From Acidobacteriota bacterium (GTDB lineage: Bacteria > Acidobacteriota > Vicinamibacteria > Vicinamibacterales > JAKQTR01), in contig JAPKZQ010000040.1 of assembly GCA_026393675.1 (NCBI GenBank), positions 62,001 to 126,000 of the forward strand: a stretch of 64,000 nucleotides of DNA, in the 5' to 3' direction. The notes beneath the pieces were generated by a model. It was not told the DNA's origin. It saw only the letters and a program-made list of their open reading frames with translations, and did no database searches. A program made the position numbers and the translations under genes. This document shows positions 42,904 through 50,859 of the stretch, piece after piece (position 1 is the stretch's first letter; the number at the start of each line of letters is the position of its first letter).

Positions 42904-43326
42904 ATGATTATCGGCAGCAAACAACGGACGAAGCAGCACGGCGTCCCCGAGGATGCCGGCCCAGGCATCAAGACGCCCAGCCGGCGAGAGTGGCGGAAGC
43001 GACAAGCCGAGCTGCTTCGTCAGTATGGTTGGGCGCCCGATCAGCTATCGCCACAACCGACCCCAGCCCCCGTGGCGGCAAAACAACGCAACGCGGACGC
43101 TTGCGTGTCCGGCCCAAACGTGGAGTGCGCGGCCTGGCTGAAAGCCGAAATGAAGCAGCGGAAATTCAACAAGCGCTCCCTGTCTGATGCGGGCGGCCCG
43201 GACCCGAAGACTACCAGCAAGATCCTCGACGGCCAGCCGGTGAGCGAAGACGTGCGCGACAAGGTAGCCGACGCCCTCTCGAAAAAAGGGTCCAGAGTCA
43301 CCGTGCGCGACGTTCCGACCAAGTAG
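42904..43326 (+). CDS. Helix-turn-helix-like hypothetical protein
   Basis: A 140-residue protein with GGAGCATCAGGCGAGGGC upstream of ATG 42904. The basic N-terminal half leads to a C-terminal helical part (AEMKQRKFNKRSLSDAGG, KTTSKILDGQPVSEDVRDKV) that resembles a lambda-repressor-type HTH. It ends 25 bases before a long hairpin. A regulatory role is likely, but the family is not recognised. Confidence 0.6.
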   Translation: MIIGSKQRTKQHGVPEDAGPGIKTPSRREWRKRQAELLRQYGWAPDQLSPQPTPAPVAAKQRNADACVSGPNVECAAWLKAEMKQRKFNKRSLSDAGGPDPKTTSKILDGQPVSEDVRDKVADALSKKGSRVTVRDVPTK

Positions 43327-43351
43327 TCGCGGCCCGTCCTCTCCCAATACC

Positions 43352-43393
43352 TTCCCGACTTTCCGCACTTTCCCGACTGCGGAAAGTCGGGAA
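43352..43393. other. Perfect 16-bp hairpin in the element
   Basis: TTCCCGACTTTCCGCA (43352-43367) pairs fully with 43378-43393 across a 10-base loop that itself repeats TTTCCCGAC. No T-run follows, so a plain intrinsic terminator is unlikely. It may be an operator, a replication-protein site or an RNA structure between the HTH gene and the AlpA gene. Confidence 0.7.
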
Positions 43394-43437
43394 TCGCCTT
43401 CCAGTCATCTAGCCACATCTCTACGCTTTAGGTGTTT

Positions 43438-43455
43438 TGAATCCATCTGGATTCA
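43438..43455. promoter_or_regulatory. Palindrome upstream of the AlpA-like gene
   Basis: TGAATCC-ATCT-GGATTCA, a perfect 7-bp inverted repeat, ends 17 bases before ATG 43472. The size and place suit an operator for a dimeric regulator, perhaps AlpA itself. Confidence 0.5.
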
Positions 43456-43471
43456 TTGGAGGCCCGAAGCG

Positions 43472-43663
43472 ATGAGCAAGATTCTGCGGCTGCCGGAAGT
43501 TATCGAGATCACGCAGCGGCGACGCTCGACCATCTACGCCGACATCAAGGCGGGGCGGTTCCCGAAACCACTGCCACTCGGCCCGCGGGCTCGAGGTTGG
43601 CTCGCAGACGACATCGAAAAGTGGATCCGCTCGTGCGCGGAGTCGCGACAGGGCGCAGCGTGA
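43472..43663 (+). CDS. AlpA-family regulator
   Basis: A 63-residue protein with the AlpA pattern: ILRLPEVIEITQRRRSTIYA, then IKAGRFPKPLPLGPRARGW and LADDIEKWIRS. AlpA-type proteins are small winged-HTH activators of excision and late genes in prophages. A GGAGG site precedes ATG 43472. The perfect palindrome just upstream could be its binding site. Confidence 0.88.
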   Translation: MSKILRLPEVIEITQRRRSTIYADIKAGRFPKPLPLGPRARGWLADDIEKWIRSCAESRQGAA

Positions 43664-43726
43664 ACCAGGGCTGAAGACGGCAACGCCCGGCACGTGGCAA
43701 GCGGCCGGGCGTGGAAGGGGGCACCG

Positions 43727-43924
43727 ATGGACACGACAAGTTTAGCACAGCGTCGACTGGAGCTTGCGCTCGAGAACGAAATCGATGCAGAGACCGCACT
43801 TCACGACCGATCGGCCGCAGTGATGCGCGACCTGTCGTCTCTCCGAGCGGCGAAGGCCGCGCTGGCGTCGGCCCGCGTCACGCTCGCAGCGGCGGTTGAC
43901 GCAGCGAAAAGTGAAGCCGCCTGA
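43727..43924 (+). CDS. Small coiled-coil-like protein
   Basis: A 65-residue protein starting at ATG 43727 after GGAAGGGGG. It is almost wholly helical and Ala-rich (LAQRRLELALENEIDAETAL, then LRAAKAALASARVTLAAAVD), with heptads suitable for a coiled coil. Its stop overlaps the primase-helicase start by 1 base. Function unknown; it may bind or regulate the replication protein. Confidence 0.65.
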   Translation: MDTTSLAQRRLELALENEIDAETALHDRSAAVMRDLSSLRAAKAALASARVTLAAAVDAAKSEAA

Positions 43925-45987
43925 TGGAGACTGCGCTGGCGACCACCCCGCTCGATCGTTTCCTGGCCGCACTCCCGCGGCCGGCGCAACAGAACGGCGG
44001 CGGATGGATGGCCCGATGCCCGGCGCACGAAGATGATCGCGCGTCGCTCTCCATCACGACAGGCGACGACGGCCGCGTGCTGCTCAAGTGTCACGCGGGT
44101 TGCCAGGCGGCCGCGATCACCGCGGCGATGAGTCTGGAACTGCGCGATCTGTTCCCTCCTCGTGACCAACACGACTCCGAGCTGACGTACGACTACCGCG
44201 ACGAGACGGGCGCGGTGCTGTTTCAGGTCGTGCGTTTTCCGAACAAGCAATTCCGTCAACGCCGCCCAGACGGCCGCGGCGGGTGGAGCTGGTCGCTCAA
44301 TGGCGTGCGCCGCGTGCCGTACCGTCTGCCAGACCTCAAGGGCCGTGAAGCAATCTTCATCGCCGAGGGCGAGAAGGACGTCGAGAACCTCTGGCGCGTG
44401 GGCCTGCCGGCGACGACGAACGCGGGCGGCGCCGGGAAGTGGGCACCGGAGTATTCGACGCTACTGAAGGCGTTGGGCTGTCAACGCGTCGCGATCTTTC
44501 CCGACAACGATGCGCCTGGCGATGCGCACGCGCGCGCCGTGGCTCGGAGCTGTCACGACGCCGGCCTGTTCACGAAGATCGTGCCCCTTGCCGGCCTCGA
44601 ACAGAAAGGCGACGTCAGCGATTGGCTGCGCTCGCACACGAAGGCGGAGCTGCTCGAGGCGATCCGAGTGGCCCCGCCGTTCAATCCGGGCCAGCTCGCC
44701 GCGGCGCCACTGAAGTTCGAGCTTACGACGCTCGCCGATCTGCTCAACGAACCGGACGAGGCGGCGGATTGGCTCATCGAAGAGCGAATGCCTTCCGGCG
44801 GCGTGATACTCCTCGCTGGCCGTCCAAAGGCCGGTAAGTCGACGTTGGCGCGGGACCTGGCCTTTGCGGTCGCCAGCGGGGAGAAGTGGCTCGGGGGCTG
44901 GCGTACGCATCGCTGCGCGGTGTGGTATCTCGCACTCGAAGACAAACGCAGCGAGGTCCGAAAGCACTTTCGAGCGATGGGCGCCACCGGCTGCGAACCG
45001 ATTCGCATCTTCGCCGGCCAGGCACCGAACGAGATCCTGCCCGCGTTGCACGTGCTCGCGGCAACCGAACAGCCAGGGCTCATCGTGGTCGACACGCTAC
45101 AGCGGCTCATCCGGGCGCGTGACTTCTCCGACTACGCCGACGTCACGTCACGCTTCGAGCCCCTGCTTCGGCTGTCTCGCGAGACCGGCGCGACGCTGCT
45201 GCTCTTGACCCATGCCAGCACGCACACCGATCGCTCGGGCCTCGATGCGGTGCTGGGCTCAACGGCCCTCACCGGTTCCGCCGACAACGTCTTCGTGCTG
45301 CAACGCTCGGACAAGTATCGGACCCTCTCCAGCGTGCAACGCGTCGGCCACGACCTCGAGCCCGTCGTGCTCGTGCTGGACGAATCGACCGGGCGCGTGA
45401 CGGTGGCCGGAACCAAGCGGAACGTCGACGACCGGGAGCTCGGGGAGCGCCTACTTGTAACCCTCGAAGGCGAAGCCGAGCCCGTCGCTGAAAAGTGGTT
45501 CGACTCTCACGTCGAAGGCCGCAACCAGGACAAGGGCCGCGTGCTGCGGCGCCTGGTCGGGATGGGCCGCGTCGTGCGCTCTGGCGCCGGCGGCCATCGA
45601 GACCCCTACCGCTACCAGTTGAGTCCCGAAGGCTCAGGACCCCGCAACTCGGCACTTTCATCCGAAACAGCGAAAAGTGCGGGAACCTCACTCGGACCCG
45701 ATTTTACCGATGGGAATCTCGATTTCAGGGATGAGGTTCCCGAGGTTCCTATAAGGAATACCGGGAACCTGATCTCTGAAGAGCCTGTACTTACTCCTCA
45801 AAGGGCTTCTGACCTCGATACCGAGTGCTTGCAGGTTCCCGAGGTTCCGGAGGTTCCCGACTCTTCTGGAAACTGCGGTTCAGCCACGCTCCAAGCATCA
45901 AACGGACCCGATGAAATGGGCTCCGACTTAGGTTCCCGGGAACCGCCCTATCCCCCCGAGTGGGACATCGAGGAGAGCGCACGATGA
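43924..45987 (+). CDS. Primase-helicase replication protein
   Basis: A 687-residue protein combining a zinc-binding primase start (C32-P-A-H35 and C56-HAG-C60), a TOPRIM region (AIFIAEGEKDVENLWRVGLP) and a RecA-like helicase core with Walker A G299-RPKAGK305-S and Walker B IVVD390. Such proteins prime and unwind phage or plasmid DNA. The C-terminal ~100 residues are low-complexity with repeated E-V-P (EVPEVPEVPD), so that part may be a flexible tether. It overlaps the next gene by 4 bases. Its presence implies the element replicates on its own after excision. Confidence 0.9.
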   Translation: METALATTPLDRFLAALPRPAQQNGGGWMARCPAHEDDRASLSITTGDDGRVLLKCHAGCQAAAITAAMSLELRDLFPPRDQHDSELTYDYRDETGAVLFQVVRFPNKQFRQRRPDGRGGWSWSLNGVRRVPYRLPDLKGREAIFIAEGEKDVENLWRVGLPATTNAGGAGKWAPEYSTLLKALGCQRVAIFPDNDAPGDAHARAVARSCHDAGLFTKIVPLAGLEQKGDVSDWLRSHTKAELLEAIRVAPPFNPGQLAAAPLKFELTTLADLLNEPDEAADWLIEERMPSGGVILLAGRPKAGKSTLARDLAFAVASGEKWLGGWRTHRCAVWYLALEDKRSEVRKHFRAMGATGCEPIRIFAGQAPNEILPALHVLAATEQPGLIVVDTLQRLIRARDFSDYADVTSRFEPLLRLSRETGATLLLLTHASTHTDRSGLDAVLGSTALTGSADNVFVLQRSDKYRTLSSVQRVGHDLEPVVLVLDESTGRVTVAGTKRNVDDRELGERLLVTLEGEAEPVAEKWFDSHVEGRNQDKGRVLRRLVGMGRVVRSGAGGHRDPYRYQLSPEGSGPRNSALSSETAKSAGTSLGPDFTDGNLDFRDEVPEVPIRNTGNLISEEPVLTPQRASDLDTECLQVPEVPEVPDSSGNCGSATLQASNGPDEMGSDLGSREPPYPPEWDIEESAR

Positions 45988-46271
45988 CCGAGAGCGAGCT
46001 ACGACAGTACGGCGCTGCCTTGCGGGAGCGGCTGAGTATTGTTGCGGGCATGGACGTCGCCACGCTCAGTAACGGCGTCCGGGTCGTTCATTGCCCCGGC
46101 TGCCACGCCGAAGAATCGTTCGCGCCGCGCGAGGCGGCGTTCCTCTGTGACACGCGCGTGCCCGGAACCGACTTCCCGCCGTTTATGCACAACGACGCCG
46201 GGTGTCCGGTGCTCCGCAAGATTCGATCGGCGAGCGAGGCGTTTGTCGCAACGACAGAGGTGTACGCATGA
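45984..46271 (+). CDS. Small Cys-rich protein before the terminase
   Basis: A 95-residue protein with CPGCHAEESFAPREAAFLCD and a later C-x-V segment, perhaps a zinc-binding fold. It starts inside the primase stop (ATGA) and overlaps the small terminase start by 4 bases. The place suggests a link to packaging or replication, but no family is recognised. Confidence 0.65.
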   Translation: MTESELRQYGAALRERLSIVAGMDVATLSNGVRVVHCPGCHAEESFAPREAAFLCDTRVPGTDFPPFMHNDAGCPVLRKIRSASEAFVATTEVYA

Positions 46272-46759
46272 AAGGCGGACGGAGATGGGCGGTTCGACCG
46301 GTTGTGGCGGAGAAGGTGCGTTCCCGGTCCCAACGGCCGGCGGCTCCTGCCCGGACGAGTCGCCCCCTGCTTGAACGTCAACGGCGCTTTGTTGAAATCC
46401 TCATGGGTGCCGCGTGCGGCAACGCGACGAAGGCGGCGCGGATGGCCGGCTACGCGGAGACGACCGCTGAGAAGCAGGCTAGCCGCTTGTTGGGAAATGT
46501 AGGGATCCGGCGGGCGATCGACGAACGGGCGAAGAGCGACCCGATCGTCTGGACCCGCGAGCAACGGCAACGATTCTGGACGACTATCGCGAGCGGCGCC
46601 GCGGGCTACGACGACGCGGACCTGCGCGATAGGTTGAAGGCTTCCGAGATGCTCGGCCGCAGCCAGGCCGACTTCGTCGACACCGTCAAGCACACGGGCA
46701 CCGTCACGCTCGAGCAGGCGCTCGGGGCTTCGCGAAAGTCGGAGGCGCCCCGTGGTTGA
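46268..46759 (+). CDS. Phage terminase small subunit
   Basis: A 163-residue protein with the terminase small subunit pattern: PLLERQRRFVEILMGAACGN, ATKAARMAGYAETTAEKQAS, then NVGIRRAIDER. The first ~80 residues form the HTH that recognises the packaging site, and the rest is helical. It overlaps the large subunit by 8 bases. Together they form the packaging motor, which cuts and feeds DNA into a procapsid. Confidence 0.85.
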   Translation: MKGGRRWAVRPVVAEKVRSRSQRPAAPARTSRPLLERQRRFVEILMGAACGNATKAARMAGYAETTAEKQASRLLGNVGIRRAIDERAKSDPIVWTREQRQRFWTTIASGAAGYDDADLRDRLKASEMLGRSQADFVDTVKHTGTVTLEQALGASRKSEAPRG

Positions 46760-48209
46760 CCTGGTCACGATGGGCGCGACGCTCCGACGCTGGCGCGAGA
46801 ACATCCTCGCGTTCGTGACCGAGGAGTTGCACGTCGAGCCCGACACTTGGCAGCGAGACGCGCTCGAAGCGTTTGCCAGCCCGGACCCGTCGAAGCGCCG
46901 GATCAGCCTCCAGGCGTGCGTAGGACCAGGCAAGAGCAGCGTTCTCGCCTGGTGCGCGTTGCACTTCCTCGGCACACAAGGCGAACCAGGAGAACACCCG
47001 AAGGGCGCCGCGGTCGCGGTGACCGGCGACAACCTGCGCGACAACCTCTGGGCCGAGCTCTCGAAGTGGATGAGCCGCAGCATCTACCTCTCAACCGCCT
47101 TCACCTGGACGGCCTCGCGCATCTTCGCGAACGACCATCCTGAAACGTGGTTCCTCTCCGCCCGCTCCTGGCCGAAGACGGGCAACGCCGACGAGCAGGG
47201 GAAGACGCTTTCCGGCCTTCACTCGAAGTACGTGCTTGCCCTCATCGACGAGTCTGGGGTGATCCCGCTGACGGTCCTTCGAGCTGCCGAGCAGGCTCTC
47301 TCTAACTGCACGTTCGGCAAGATCGTCCAGGCCGGCAATCCGATCAGCACGGACGGGATGCTCTACGCTGCAGCCGCGCAGCTCCGGCACCTATGGTACG
47401 TCCTCGTCGTCACTGGCGACCCCGACGATCCGAAGCGGGCCCCGAGAGTCGACATCGAGTGGGCGAAGCAGCAGATTGAAACGTACGGCCGGGACAATGC
47501 GTGGGTGGCAAGCTACATCCTCGGGAAGTTCCCGGCGCAGTCGTTCAACAGCCTTCTGAGCGTCGAAGAGGTTCAGGCCGCGATGGGGCGTCACGTCCGA
47601 GAGGACGCCTACACCTGGAGCCAAAAGCGCCTCGGCGTAGACGTCGCGCGCTTTGGTGACGACCGAACGGTCATCTTCCCGCGCCAGGGGCTCGCCGCGT
47701 TCAAGCCCGTGGTGATGCGGGCCGCGCGGACCACCAACATCGCCGCCCGCGTCGCGAAGGGGATCGCCAAGTGGGGCGCCGAGCTGACGACCGTTGACGA
47801 CACTGGGACGTGGGGAGCTGGGGTCATTGACAATCTGCTGGCCGCCGGCGAGTCCGTGCTCGGGATCGTCTTCTCAGACCAGGCGCTCAACCCGCGATAC
47901 CGCAACCGTCGCGCGGAAATGTGGTTCGAGATGGCCGAGTGGGTGAAACGCGGCGGGGGCCTCCCGAACATCCCCGAGATGGTTGCCGAGCTCACGCAAC
48001 CTACCTACACGTTCGCCAACGGCAAGTTCCTGATCGAGGAGAAGGACCAGATCAAGAAGCGGCTCGGCCGCTCCCCCGACCTGGCCGACGCGCTCGCACT
48101 CACGTTCGCCTTCCCCGATCAGCCGGCGTCGCTCTCCGGTGGCTTCGATCGGCAGTCGGTTGGGCACGTGAAACATGAATTTGACCCCTACGCGGAGGCA
48201 CAACGATGA
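46752..48209 (+). CDS. Phage terminase large subunit
   Basis: A 485-residue packaging ATPase and nuclease starting at GTG 46752. The Walker A loop is VGPGK61SS, and LALIDESGVIP forms the Walker B aspartate/glutamate. The nuclease domain begins RLGVDVARFGDDRTVIF with D297 as metal ligand, and later acids lie in SPDLADALALTFAF. The length is normal, so the gene is intact. It is followed by a 98-residue unknown protein rather than the usual portal gene. Confidence 0.9.
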   Translation: MVDLVTMGATLRRWRENILAFVTEELHVEPDTWQRDALEAFASPDPSKRRISLQACVGPGKSSVLAWCALHFLGTQGEPGEHPKGAAVAVTGDNLRDNLWAELSKWMSRSIYLSTAFTWTASRIFANDHPETWFLSARSWPKTGNADEQGKTLSGLHSKYVLALIDESGVIPLTVLRAAEQALSNCTFGKIVQAGNPISTDGMLYAAAAQLRHLWYVLVVTGDPDDPKRAPRVDIEWAKQQIETYGRDNAWVASYILGKFPAQSFNSLLSVEEVQAAMGRHVREDAYTWSQKRLGVDVARFGDDRTVIFPRQGLAAFKPVVMRAARTTNIAARVAKGIAKWGAELTTVDDTGTWGAGVIDNLLAAGESVLGIVFSDQALNPRYRNRRAEMWFEMAEWVKRGGGLPNIPEMVAELTQPTYTFANGKFLIEEKDQIKKRLGRSPDLADALALTFAFPDQPASLSGGFDRQSVGHVKHEFDPYAEAQR

Positions 48210-48502
48210 GCCTGCGTGTCCGAGTGTTGCATCGCGGGTGCTACGGGAACAGCCTCCGTCGCGAGAGCGACATCTTCACGCTCGCGCGTGAGGAGCACTT
48301 CTCGGCCCGATGGATGGTGCGCGTGTCCGAGGACATCCCGGAACATCGGGCGAGTGCACAGCAGTCGCTGAACGCCGAGCTCGGGAAGATGAGCCCGTTG
48401 GGGTCGGCGCGGCGAGTCTTGATTCCGGTCGACCCCGGCGAAGACGCGGGCGTGATTCACGACTTCAACCCGTTCGAAACCAGCGAGAGCTGCCATGGCT
48501 GA
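48206..48502 (+). CDS. Hypothetical protein after the terminase
   Basis: A 98-residue protein starting inside the terminase stop. It reads SLRVRVLHRGCYGNSLRRES, then EEHFSARWMVRVSEDIPEHR. No family known to me. In a complete phage the portal gene stands here, so this gene may mark the site of a deletion or a different strategy. Confidence 0.6.
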   Translation: MSLRVRVLHRGCYGNSLRRESDIFTLAREEHFSARWMVRVSEDIPEHRASAQQSLNAELGKMSPLGSARRVLIPVDPGEDAGVIHDFNPFETSESCHG

Positions 48503-48782
48503 GAACGCCTGTTATCCGTCTGAAGCGAAACCGACAGGAGCGACCGTGCAAACGATTCACAGGAAGGGGCCCCCGCCACCGCCGGAACCAGAGCCGGAGC
48601 GGCGGCCCGCTTGGATGGTGAGGTTGCTTGGCGTGTCGTCGGCTCCAGCAGCCACGGGACCGGACGCCCTCCCCGACGTGGCGGGAACGCCCCCCAGCCT
48701 GCCGGCAGCCACAGAGACGCCGACGAACACGGAACCCGAGACGAGTGCAGCGACCGCCCCGCGGGTGCTGTTCGGAACGTAG
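48495..48782 (+). CDS. Proline-rich small protein
   Basis: A 95-residue protein, low complexity, with GPPPPPEPEPERRPAWMVRL and a Thr/Pro-rich end. It overlaps the previous gene by 8 bases. Its amino-acid bias suggests a disordered linker or scaffold-like protein; no function can be given. Confidence 0.55.
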   Translation: MAENACYPSEAKPTGATVQTIHRKGPPPPPEPEPERRPAWMVRLLGVSSAPAATGPDALPDVAGTPPSLPAATETPTNTEPETSAATAPRVLFGT

Positions 48783-48798
48783 GTCGAAAGGAACCGAG

Positions 48799-50859
48799 AT
48801 GCCCACCGTACGATCGTACCAACGACAAGTCGGACTGGCCCCTCTCCCCGGCGCGCGGCTCACAGCCGCCGAGACGCCGGAGTCGGAAGGCGCCGGCGTG
48901 GCACTCGCGAAGGGCAAACTCGACGTGGCCACCGCGCAGGGCGCAGAGGTCAAGGCGCTCGGTCAGGCGCAGACGTTCGGCGCGATCGCGGGCGTCGCGG
49001 GCAAGGTGGCGAACATTGGCGCGTCGGTCTACGCGGACATCGTCGCGAAGGCGCGGAAGGAGGCGAACGAGACCGCGCTGCTCGGGGCGAAGAACCAGCT
49101 CGACGCCTGGAAAAGCGCGGCGCTCTATGACGAACAGAAGGGCGCTCTCAGGGTCAAGGGAGCGGATGCGCTCGGGCTCCACGAGAAGGTCATGTCGGCC
49201 TTCAACCAAACCGCGGACGCAATCGGCGGGAAACTCACGCCCGAACAGCGGCCCTACTTTGAGAACCTCCGATCGCAGGAGTGGAGCCGAATTGACCTTG
49301 AGGTCCAGCAGCACGCCGAGAGAGAGACCGAGTTAGTCAAGACGGGCGAGGTCGCCACCTTCCAAACGAACCGCGTGATCGAGGCGGTCCACTACGCGGC
49401 GAACCCCAAGGTCTTCCGGGCAAGCCTCGACGCGGGGCTCGCGTCCGTCGACGCCAACGCGTCGCTCTTTCGCATGGGACCGGAACAGGTCGCGGCGAGG
49501 AAGTTGGAGATGACCACGGCGGCACACATCGGGGCGATTCACAATCTCGTCGCGCAGGACCAGGACTCGTTGGCCGCAACTTGGTTCACGGCAGCGAAGG
49601 ACGAGATCGCTCCCGACAAGTGGGACGAACTCCAAACGAAGATCACCGAGGCCACCACAACGCAGACGGCGCAGCGAGAGTCTGACCGGATCATCGCCTC
49701 TGATCTAGATATCGACGGGCAGCGCGCCGAAGCGAAGAAGCTCGACGGCAAGGTGCGCGATATGACGCTGCAGTACGTCGAGCACGACTGGAACGTCAAA
49801 AAGACCAAGGAACACGACCAGGCCGCAGCGCAGAGCTTGGACGCCTACAACGCGCTAGAGGCGTCGGGGTGGAATCTCCGCGTTGCCCATCATCTCCCCT
49901 ACTGGACCCAACTCGATCCAGGCGTGCGGAACATGCTGGAGGAGAAAGCGGCTCGCAAGGCGAAGGGCGAGACCACCCAAACAGACCGCCGCACGTACGA
50001 CGCCCTGATGAATCTGGCGGACAACAACCCTGACGGCTTCATTAGGGAAGACCTGTTGAAGTACCGTCTCGACGAAACCGACTACAAGCACCTGGCGTCG
50101 ATCCGCTCCTCAATTAAGGCCGGCAACCGGCAGGCGGCCGACAAAGAACTGACGCCCTTCCTCACGCGGCAGGAAGTCGTCGACGCTACCCTGAGGCAAT
50201 TCGGCGTCAACCCTAAAGCCAAAGAAGACACGCCGGAGGCGAAGGCCATCGCGCAGCTTCACCTCATGGTGGACCGGCGCGTCTCGGCTATGCAGACTCC
50301 CGCGGTGGACAAGGCCACTGGTGCGGCGCTTCCGGGCAAGAAGGCCAGCAACCAGGACATCCAGTCGATCGTGGACAACATCCTCTCCCAGAAGGCCACG
50401 GTTCCGGGTTCGTGGTGGGGGATCTTCGGTAGCGCGACAAGACCGCTGCTCGACGTGTCCATCGGCGACATTACGCCAGACGAGAAGAAGGCGCTCTCTG
50501 ACGCGCTGGTCGCGAGGGGCAAGAGGCCCAGCGACGCGGCCATTCTCGACTTCTATAAGGAGTTCAAGCAGCGCCACCCAAACGAACCGATCGTCGCTGC
50601 GCCGCTACCGAAAGTGCCGGCCCCGAAGGCGGCGCCTGCGCCCACGACGACACAGGCGCCTGGTGGTGGAGCTATTGACTGGCTGAAGGGGACCGCGAAG
50701 GACGCGGCCGGCGCTGTGGTTGGTGCCGGTCAAGCGGCATGGGAGGGCATCGACGCCGGCGACCGTGTGGCCGCCGCGGCCGTCAAGAAGAACGCCGAGA
50801 GGAAAGCTGCTGAGGACAAGAAGAAAGCCGAAGCGAAGAAGTCCGGGGGGAAACAGTAG
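48799..50859 (+). CDS. Phage internal-virion-like helical protein (686 aa)
   Basis: A 686-residue protein with an AAGGA site before ATG 48799. It is mostly helical and coiled (VATAQGAEVKALGQAQTFGA, EWSRIDLEVQQHAERETELV), with no signal peptide and a Pro/Ala linker before a basic KKKAEAKKSGGKQ end. Such long helical proteins next to giant polyvalent proteins resemble the ejection or internal core proteins of podoviruses. It ends one base before the 2042-residue gene. The role is inferred from size, composition and place. Confidence 0.65.
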   Translation: MPTVRSYQRQVGLAPLPGARLTAAETPESEGAGVALAKGKLDVATAQGAEVKALGQAQTFGAIAGVAGKVANIGASVYADIVAKARKEANETALLGAKNQLDAWKSAALYDEQKGALRVKGADALGLHEKVMSAFNQTADAIGGKLTPEQRPYFENLRSQEWSRIDLEVQQHAERETELVKTGEVATFQTNRVIEAVHYAANPKVFRASLDAGLASVDANASLFRMGPEQVAARKLEMTTAAHIGAIHNLVAQDQDSLAATWFTAAKDEIAPDKWDELQTKITEATTTQTAQRESDRIIASDLDIDGQRAEAKKLDGKVRDMTLQYVEHDWNVKKTKEHDQAAAQSLDAYNALEASGWNLRVAHHLPYWTQLDPGVRNMLEEKAARKAKGETTQTDRRTYDALMNLADNNPDGFIREDLLKYRLDETDYKHLASIRSSIKAGNRQAADKELTPFLTRQEVVDATLRQFGVNPKAKEDTPEAKAIAQLHLMVDRRVSAMQTPAVDKATGAALPGKKASNQDIQSIVDNILSQKATVPGSWWGIFGSATRPLLDVSIGDITPDEKKALSDALVARGKRPSDAAILDFYKEFKQRHPNEPIVAAPLPKVPAPKAAPAPTTTQAPGGGAIDWLKGTAKDAAGAVVGAGQAAWEGIDAGDRVAAAAVKKNAERKAAEDKKKAEAKKSGGKQ

